In this document: positions 56,649-64,000 of the stretch, in pieces
Layout: each line of letters opens with the position of its first letter
Numbering within the stretch: the first letter of the stretch is position 1
NCBI GenBank assembly: GCA_025201375.1
Contig: JAIWZP010000012.1
Span: forward strand, 434,001 to 498,000
Source: Gongronella butleri
Taxonomy: Eukaryota > Mucoromycota > Mucoromycetes > Mucorales > Cunninghamellaceae
Direction: 5' to 3'
Length of the DNA stretch: 64,000 nt
Program-made: the position numbers and the translations under genes
Notes under the pieces: model-generated
Seen by the model: the letters and a program-made list of their open reading frames with translations, nothing else
Told to the model about the DNA's origin: nothing
Database searches by the model: none

Positions 56649-58217
56649 ATGGGTAAAAGCACAACACGTATTTTGTACTGATATTTTGGTGCTTATAATT
56701 TCTCTTTACTTTTTAGCCTTCAATTTCAACTCAACCCCAAGTGGCAGCAGCAATCCTGGTTTCGGCTTTGGTACAGGTGCCGGTAAGTAACGTGGGGCGT
56801 GTCATTTGCATTTTGCTGATCAATGTACCGATAAAAATCCCTTGTAGGCGCCGCTCAAGCACCTGCGACCGGTGGCTTTGGTGCTCCTGCGGCGACAGGT
56901 GCCTCTACTTCCTCTTTTTCGTTTGGAAACGCTGCAGGTGGTAGCTTTGGCGCCCAGGCACCCGCGTCGAATGCTTTTGGTGCTTCTTCAACCTCTGCTC
57001 CCGCTGCAGCTGGTCAACCCACTCTCTCGTTCGGTGGTGGCACGCCTGCTGCGACTGGAGCCTTTGGCGCTGCCACAACGAAGCCTGCCAGCGGCTTTTC
57101 CTTTGGTGGCGCGTCTGCCGCGCCAGCTGCTGCTCCTACAACCGGTTTTAGCTTTGGTGGTGCGGCCACGGCACCCGCGACATCGTCTTCTTTCACGTTT
57201 GGTGGCGGGTCCGCCGCACCTGCTACCACTTCAACGCCATCTTTTGGTGGATTGGGTGCATCTGTAGCTCCCGCTGCATCAATGGCTGCTGCGCCTTCCG
57301 CCTCACTTGGTTTTGGTGGTGCTGTCGCGCCTGCTTCTACGCCTGCGACGAATGCTTCTTCCACGTCGCTTAGCTTTGGCGGTTTGGCCACAACAGCATC
57401 CTCGGCAGCCACCAGCGGCCCGGTCACTACATCTGCGCCCTCATTTGGTGGCTTCAATCTCAATACCAGTGCCACCAATGCCACCAATGCCACTTCAATC
57501 ACAACCTCGGCGCCAACATTGACTGCACAGCCTACGGTTTCTTCGTCCACATCTACCCCTGCTGGCACCGCCTTGGGCACGACTCCTCAGCAACAGCAGA
57601 GCGCCAAGCAGCCGCCCGTCACCGTGCCCACGCCGTCCGTGCTGAAGAATCGAACCATGGAAGAGATTATTAACGTGTGGAACAAGGACTTGTCAAATTA
57701 CACACGCGAATTTCACGAGCAGGCGGCAAAAGTCTCTGCTTGGGATAAGGTGCTTGTGGAGAATGGAAATCACATCACTCAGTTGGACAAGAACGTTGAA
57801 GCACTGGAAGGACAGCAGCGTGACATTGACCTGAATCTCCAACACATCACCACCCAGCAAACTGAGCTTGATCGCCTTTTGGATGCATATGAGAAGCAAA
57901 TTGGCGAGGTGTACGATGAAAGCGTGCTGCAGCAACCCCTTCAACCAGCCGACATTCAACGTGAACGTACCTACGAGTTGGCTGGGACGCTCAACAAGCA
58001 ACTGACCGACGTCAATCGCAATTTGACTGTGTTGATCAATGAAATGAATGAGCTAGACAACACTCGACTAAAGTCTGGCACCGGCGAAGATGACATTGTG
58101 GGCCAAATGATCAAAATTCTCAACGAGCACGCCATCTCTCTGCAATGGATCGACTCTTCCTCATCTGACTTGAAGCAAAAATTGGACAAAATTGCATCCC
58201 TCCGCAGCCACTCGTGA
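56649..58217 (+). CDS. NSP1: FG nucleoporin, Nsp1/Nup62 family
   Basis: Exons 56649-56652, 56717-56782 and 56848-58217 give 479 residues. The first coding exon is only ATGG; it joins to give MAFNFNSTPSGS, and other starts do not keep a clean N-terminus. Residues to about 330 are Ala/Thr/Ser-rich with repeated FG motifs (SFSFG, LSFGG, FSFGG). The last about 180 residues are coiled coil of the Nsp1_C type (VLKNRTMEEIINVWNKDL, LDKNVEALEGQQRDIDLNL) that binds Nup57/Nup54 and Nup49/Nup58 in the central channel of the pore. It is divergent from bS21m with 224 bp between starts. Confidence 0.92.
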
Positions 58218-58421
58218 ATTTTTTCGTTTCGTTTCTACCCGTGTCCCTCTTCCCCCATCTCCAGCGCCCGCTTTTTTTTTTTTCGTTGTCTTCCAATGAT
58301 CATACCTCGTGATTTCTAGCGCATGTTCCCTCGTCCACTCACACCCACTACACCCCACGACTTGTTTCTCAAATTTGCAAAATAAAAGGCGATTTCATGA
58401 AATCGTTTATAGTTTGTCCAT

Positions 58422-59433
58422 CTAAAGCATGTCCGCGATCTTGATCACCAATCGCTGGATGTCAGCAGCACGCGCTGCGCCCGTCTCGAGAACTTCCTCG
58501 TGATTGGCGACCGCGAGATCGGCCTCATTGGCTTTGGCCGGAGTGGTTGACACCGTTGCCAGACCCAGGGACTGCACGACGCTCTGCTTGGCGCTGTTAC
58601 CAGGAGAAACGACGACTTTGTTCGTGAGCAGAGAGATGCCAAGGACTTGCATACCACAATGACGCGCCACCACCACCTCGGGCACTGTGGACATACCAAC
58701 AGCATCGGCATAGTCGCGGATCAGGCGACTTTCAGAGCTAGTTTCAAAACTAGGACCAGACACCATGCAATACGTGCCTTCATGCATATCATCAAGCGAG
58801 ATGCCAATCTGATGTCCAGCCAAAAATGCTGTCTCTCGGAGCTTATAGCTGTACGCATCGGACATGGCAGGGAAGCGCGGTCCAAAGGAATCGAGATTGT
58901 GCCCACGAAGAGGATGATTGCCAGACAATCCTGGGAGGAACAGATGGTCCTGAATGATCATCAAGTCACCCACCTTGTGCTGATCTCGAAGCGCACCCGC
59001 CGCATTGGTCACAATAACAGTCTCAACTCCCAAGAGCTTCATGACGCGCACAGGAAGCGTACATTGCTGCATAGAATGCCCCTCATAAAAGTGGAAACGA
59101 CCGACCATGAACACCGTTGGCGTGCGCGAATCTCCCAGGTGACCAAACACCAGCTTGCTAGCGTGCCCAACCACTGGCAAAAAAAAAGGGGGGTTAAAAA
59201 CGCGATATTCCTTCCTATTTTTTCCTCGCTAGGAACCCCGTACCTCTGCTAGTGGCAAAGCCTGGAATATCGCTGTATGCAAGCTCAATCTTGGTAGAGG
59301 GATCAATAGTGTCGACCAAGGTGCCCAAACCAGTGCCGCAAATAATGCCCAATTTGACAGCCTGGAAGCTGCTTGGGATGTGCGAGCGAATGTAATCCAC
59401 GCTGGGGGTGTAGGTGTCTTCAGAAATATCCAT
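58422..59433 (-). CDS. PNP1: Purine nucleoside phosphorylase
   Basis: Exons (minus) 59433-59244 and 59173-58422 give 313 residues. It splits inosine/guanosine with phosphate to base and ribose 1-phosphate in purine salvage. Class I (trimeric) signatures are present: IICGTGLGTLVD, GRFHFYEGH, VTNAAGAL, HLFLPGLSGNHPLRG, YCMVSGPSFET with the base-contacting Glu, and LGISLLTN with the purine-binding Asn. The single intron ends in an A-run in plus-strand reading. It is convergent with NSP1, 204 bp between stops. Confidence 0.96.
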
Positions 59434-60494
59434 GAAGAATAGATAAGCAAACAAATGACGAGAAGAAAAGAAAAAAAAAAAGAAGAAAAGGCGGGGGAAA
59501 AAAAAAAAATTCAGGTACTTTGAAAATACTGGCGGAGGGTGGAAAATCATGCGTTGTTTCAGTCTGCTATTTTTTCAAGTACCGTTGTCGTCCGAGTCGG
59601 CGCAAATCAGCCATTTTTCATACAAATTAAATTTTTTTTTTTTTTTTTTGCATGCAAATCTGATTGGGCACACGCAAAGTGGATTTCAGATATGCGCAAA
59701 TTGCTGCTGTGGGGTGTGCAGGTTTGATTTGGGATATTTAATGGGTTTTGTCGTTGAGAAATAATCACCAAGTGCGATATTTGGCACTGCAGTATCTCAA
59801 GAAAAGCGAATCGCCCTCGCGTTTCCTCGACACATCTCGCGTCTTATGGCTGTTCTAGTGTGATTTAATTTGGAATCATTGGCGCGCTTCGTCGTTGACA
59901 AATGACGCGTCTCATCAAAATTGCATGAAGTTGTCATTAACTTGGGAAAAACGCTTCGCCCTCGCGATTCCTCGATACGTCAAGCATCTTTGATCCTGAA
60001 GTTTGCGTGGTTTTAATTTGGAGCCTTTGACACGCTTGGTCGCCGAAAAACGACGCGCATCGTTGTAAGTTTTCCTTGTCCGCCCAACTACCAGTTTTTT
60101 TTTTTTTTTGCGATCAAAAAAGAAAATGAGTTTTGTTCCTTTTTACCGTTATAAGGCGATGTGCCCTGCGCGACAGAAAATTGCGAAGTGTGTGCCCTTC
60201 ATTTTTAAACGTGCTTGCTGAAATCAACGAGAGTTCCTTGAGCAATAATCAAAAAACGGCCAAAAACTGCCTGTCGCAAGTTGACTTTTTTTGTCGCACT
60301 CTTTGACGGGCAATGTCAACAATCGTGAGAGACGCAATATGTGTCGAGAAAACGCAAGGGAGATGCGCTTTCACTGACTTGTGCCAAATTTATGCATTTT
60401 TGATGAAAATTTTAAATAAAACCTCCTCCCTTATACATCCGATTACCTCTGCGCTGCAGCAGTCTGCACGCGAAAGCGACAAGACTTGCGGTAT
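59434..60494. other. Intergenic with diverged tandem duplication
   Basis: Upstream of purine nucleoside phosphorylase and downstream of the SZT2-like gene. It contains the duplication listed next, T-runs near 59632-59649 and 60096-60108, and no supported gene. Confidence 0.4.
59811..60069. repeat. Two diverged direct repeats, ~140-bp period
   Basis: Unit 1 (from about 59811) and unit 2 (from about 59951) share tcgccctcgcg-ttcctcga, then tttaatttgga, then acgctt-gtcg and aacgacgcg-like blocks in the same order. Identity looks moderate, so this is an old duplication. Confidence 0.6.
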
Positions 60495-63400
60495 TTATTG
60501 CTTATGAGCAGAAAGGTAAAAATATGCTGCCAGCATAGAATTTCCAAGATTTTGAGCAAAAGTTTTTTCGATTTCAGTCATCACGTCATGTTGCGATTTG
60601 CGACGTACGAGCCACGCGTTTGGTGTCGAGCAATCCAATTCCATGTGCACCAAAAAGTCTGAAAACCGGGCATGATAAAATAGGATATGGCGTCTCTCGT
60701 TGATAAGAAGATCTCTGGAAGAAAATCGATTCATTTTGTAGAGAAGGTCCAACACTCGATTCCATTCACGTTCAGACTGAGGAATGAATAACCCTTCCAA
60801 GCAATTGCCAACTCCTCGCAGCGGTAAATATTGGAACTGCGCCAGTGCTTCCAAAACCCAGCCCGCGTTTGCTGTTTTTGTCTTGATTCCATGAATGCGC
60901 CTCCATTGCGCCACTTGCTGACACATTTCAATAGTCTGCAATAACCTTGTGAGACGAGAATAAAACCCAAAGCAAGCAAATACTTACCGCCATCACTACA
61001 GAATCAATCTTGCGTTGCGCACTAGCAATTATATTGGTGTCATGCGAGCCACTGTTGAGTGAGTCATAAATCACAGGCGAGCGCTTTTGATTGGTGACAA
61101 CCATGATATAAAAATTGACGCAGAGTACATTGGTAGCCTCAATTGTTGATTTTGGTTGCAAAATCAAACTGAATGTAAGCTGCGCATCTGACGTTGTAGT
61201 AGAGTCAAATGCTACTGAACAAGTTGTAACAGCCACGCCAGAAATATCAGCTCCATTCTGTGAGATGCTGTGAATGCGGGCCATGCCAAATCGCTGTGCC
61301 TCGGAGACTAGAATCTTGTGAATCAGCTTGACGTCATAATTGGTTTCCACCGTGTACACTCCGTGTATCAGTCGATTCATTGAATACACAGGTGGGTATT
61401 GATGGACGCTGGACAAGCGCTGAAGCGTGCCAAAAACGTCGATTGGTGGTTTGCTGGTGCTGAGATGATCGCGCACAAATTTCAAATGAAAATCGTACAC
61501 AAACGAGTGGATGTGAATGTAATGCTTCAAAGTTTGCACAATGTGTTCACGTTGCTGAAAGATTTGCCTTTGCTCTGATTTGCTCCTTTTCTGCGTTTGA
61601 TCGTTCCAATGCAATCCGTACATTGACACGGAAACCAACGTTTGCATAAATCCAATTTCCACAATGATTGAATCAGTGGGAGTGATTTCAAATACATAAG
61701 TAGGTGGATGCGACACCAAGCAACCATAGCCAGCGTCAAACACAAAAGAATTGGACATAAGATTTGACCGTTGATCTGGGGTGTCGGATGGTTTGAATCG
61801 GATTGGCTGAAGATTGATCATTTGCAAGTAGTCGCAATAGCTTTGCACGAATGACAAGAGTAAATTTTGCACATTTGTTTCAAGGCTGCTTGTTTGTAAA
61901 AACTGAAACACGAATGGTGCTCGACAAAAGTGAAGCAACCGAGACGATTGAAGCATAATGGACACTTCATTGCGTGCCATGGCATTTGTTTCGGGTCGCA
62001 ACGTCATGCATGAGTGGCGCCATCGAGTGTATGTCGAAAGAGCATTCTTGTGAACCGACTGAAGGTACGCCTTTTGCAAGTGAATGCTGAGAAACGATGA
62101 ACCATGGCGCTGGAGCACGTCGCAATGCTTTGTACGCAGGCGTGCAATTGAATCCCAAAGCACTTTGTCCAATCCGACGTTTACGTTTAACAATGTTTCC
62201 TCTGTTGTATCCGTGCGCTCGGTTTCAGGTGATGTTTTGTGTATTAACTCGTGCAAAACAATTGCTGTGTGAGCATTGCTAGATCCTGACTGTGTTGCAT
62301 TGTTGTCGTTCTTCCATATCTCTATTTCACGATAGATTGGCGTGGCATGGTGGAAGAGCCCCATTTTTTGGTGTAAAATATTCCTTAAAACGCTAATTCT
62401 TGATGCTTGCCATTGAGCATTTTGTTGTATAGCACTGAAGATGGCCTGACGCGGCCGTTCGCGCCAATTGAATGAGTGGGCGCGAATACGATTGGCCGTC
62501 ACGTGCAAGATCAAAAAGCAAGGCTTTTCATTGTTATTTCTTATGTGGATGTCTTGACTGGGGCCGAGTTGACCATCGCTTGACAAGATGGATGGTGATA
62601 CAGAGACACTTTGCACTTGACTTGCTGAGTTTTGTGGGGAATGGACTTGATGATCCGTTTGAATCGAGCGATTACTAAAGGTACTAACGCGTCTTCGCAT
62701 GTTTGATCCGTAAATTGGGCTGCCAAACTGCTGAACCAACTCCTTCAGACCACAAATAGCCATGAATTCGATGTTTTGCAGTTTGTTGCTCGCAAATGCG
62801 CGCGTATTGTACGGCAACCAGTCAGAATCGTGATTCTTAATGTCATCAGCTTTTCGCCAAGTTATCGTGGGCATAAAGGGCCCTGTAAGGTTGTCTTCAA
62901 GACACGACACAAAGGAGGACATAAACCATGGAGTGACAGTCTCGGATCTTATGTCAATTGTCTGCACCGTTGGATTGCCCCAATCATCTGATAGCTGAAG
63001 CAAGTAGAGTACCATGTCAATGATTTTTTTGCGCACCATTGTTCCCAGTCTGAATGTTAGAGGTGGGCGGCCAAGGTATTCGACAGCGTTTTGCAAAGCA
63101 GCAAACTCAGACGACAAGATGGATCCCAGATTCAACGACACGACTTGCTCAATAAAATAATCGCAAATGCTATGGCGGAAGCTCGATTCAATGTATTTGA
63201 GAAGCTCCTCTGCATTGACATCACCCATTGTCCAGATTTCGATCTTGAGCTGGCAAATTGCATTGGATTGATCAATTTGCAGCAAGTCGCTGCTCAGATA
63301 GCGCTTGATAGCTTCCAGGTCAACCGACAATGGAAACGATTGGTACCCGCCAAGGTCAACCAACTGGCCATGATCATTTAAAACGCTAATCAGCACCCCA

Positions 63401-64000
63401 GCCATTCCGCAACCACATTTGATGGCCAATGGGGATGATTTCAGCGTTCGTTGAATACAATTATAATAAAACGAATAGAAGCTATTCAGTAGAAGTTATT
63501 GTTAGCCAGATCTCATTGGTAGCGTGTAACTTTTTTTTTACCTTGATTCATAATTAAATGCTTGTTTGTCATGGCCAAGATTGCTTGCCGAGCTGTACTT
63601 AATCCGCAATGCTTCCAAAATCCCAGAACCCGCCATTGGTTTGATGTGGTGACCAGAAATTGATGATTTGAAAAACTTGAGAAGCTTCAATGGGTCTGTA
63701 ACGATACTGGATACAGAGAGTGTGTGACTGATATTGCAATCCGTGTTCATGGGTAGCAAATAATCGGCATCCTGGGCGAAAATAGACATAAATTCAGCAA
63801 AAAAAAAAAAAACTTGTTATTATTGTAAAAACTTACCGCCAAAGTAAGTTTAGCATCAGGGTTTCGAGAGAAAAAAGCTTGCATTTCTTCAAGCGTTACT
63901 TCAGAATCCAACTTGGCTTTGATCAATGGAATAAAATCATTTTCAATCCAGATGGGGCATGATAGGCCATGCACTTGTAAAACAATGCTGTGAGCGTTTC
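60495..64000 (-). CDS. SZT2: SZT2-like protein (KICSTOR subunit), C-terminal part; 5' end outside window
   Basis: Exons (minus) >63837 (its upstream boundary, perhaps near 63976, is unclear), 63771-63542, 63481-60988 and 60935-60495 (stop). The visible part exceeds 1,100 residues, dominated by one exon of 2,494 nt. SZT2-like traits are FNWRERPRQAIFSAI with QWQASRISVL and QKMGLFHHATP, then LQRHGSSFLSIHLQKAYLQSVHKNAL, and a long alpha/beta C-terminus with little simple sequence. In animals SZT2 is the giant scaffold of KICSTOR that holds GATOR1 at the lysosome for amino-acid control of TORC1. The assignment is by pattern memory; a different giant protein is possible. Confidence 0.6.

Overview
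This is a nuclear segment of a fungal genome, most likely an early-diverging (non-Dikarya) fungus such as a member of Mucoromycota sensu lato. The fungal call rests on an Erg1-type squalene epoxidase, a TUP1 co-repressor and an Nsp1/Nup62 nucleoporin. The early-diverging call is an inference from an SZT2/KICSTOR-like gene, many short introns (about 45-110 nt, often with A-runs after the donor and T-runs before the acceptor), LINE retrotransposons, and one intron with the full signature of a U12-type AT-AC intron. No rRNA, tRNA, CRISPR array or bacterial-type operon was seen. All gene models below were built by hand from splice signals with the reading phase checked at every junction; no alignment was run.

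Layout. 0.5-24.2 kb is dense with genes: a five-finger CCCH protein, homogentisate dioxygenase, a Nudix-CCCH fusion, PTPA, an AANAT-like acetyltransferase, a SET-domain methyltransferase with a 9-nt microexon, a Myb plus RING/U-box-like protein, an F-box/LRR protein, a GH27 galactosidase, acetyl-CoA synthetase, TUP1, and a SAM methyltransferase. 24.2-26.4 kb is gene-poor and holds only possible gene remnants. 26.4-38.7 kb is dense again: GT47 exostosin-like transferase, alpha-arrestin, symplekin/Pta1, a mitochondrial PDK/BCKDK-type kinase, squalene epoxidase, an ArfGAP2/3-type protein, and Yth1/CPSF30. 

38.8-52.4 kb is a transposon island. Two copies of a short LINE-derived element (C) lie head to head as a long palindrome. 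A LINE (A) with open ORF1 and ORF2 was inserted in the right arm with a 16-bp target duplication, and a second LINE (B) was inserted in ORF2 of A with a 15-bp duplication. Around them are ultra-short poly(A)-tailed insertions flanked by ~14-bp duplications, apparently extreme 5' truncations. 

52.7-64.0 kb returns to single-copy genes: an OB-fold DNA-binding-like protein carrying the AT-AC intron, mitochondrial ribosomal protein bS21m, Nsp1/Nup62 with a 4-nt first coding exon, purine nucleoside phosphorylase, and the 3' part of an SZT2-like gene that runs off the window end.

Functional threads are loose, as usual in a eukaryotic genome: two cleavage/polyadenylation factors (symplekin, Yth1), two further CCCH proteins, and carbon, sterol and purine metabolism (HGD, ACS, Erg1, PNP, a PDK-type kinase). 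Neighbouring genes are often divergent with 115-250 bp between starts, or convergent with as little as 19 bp between stops.
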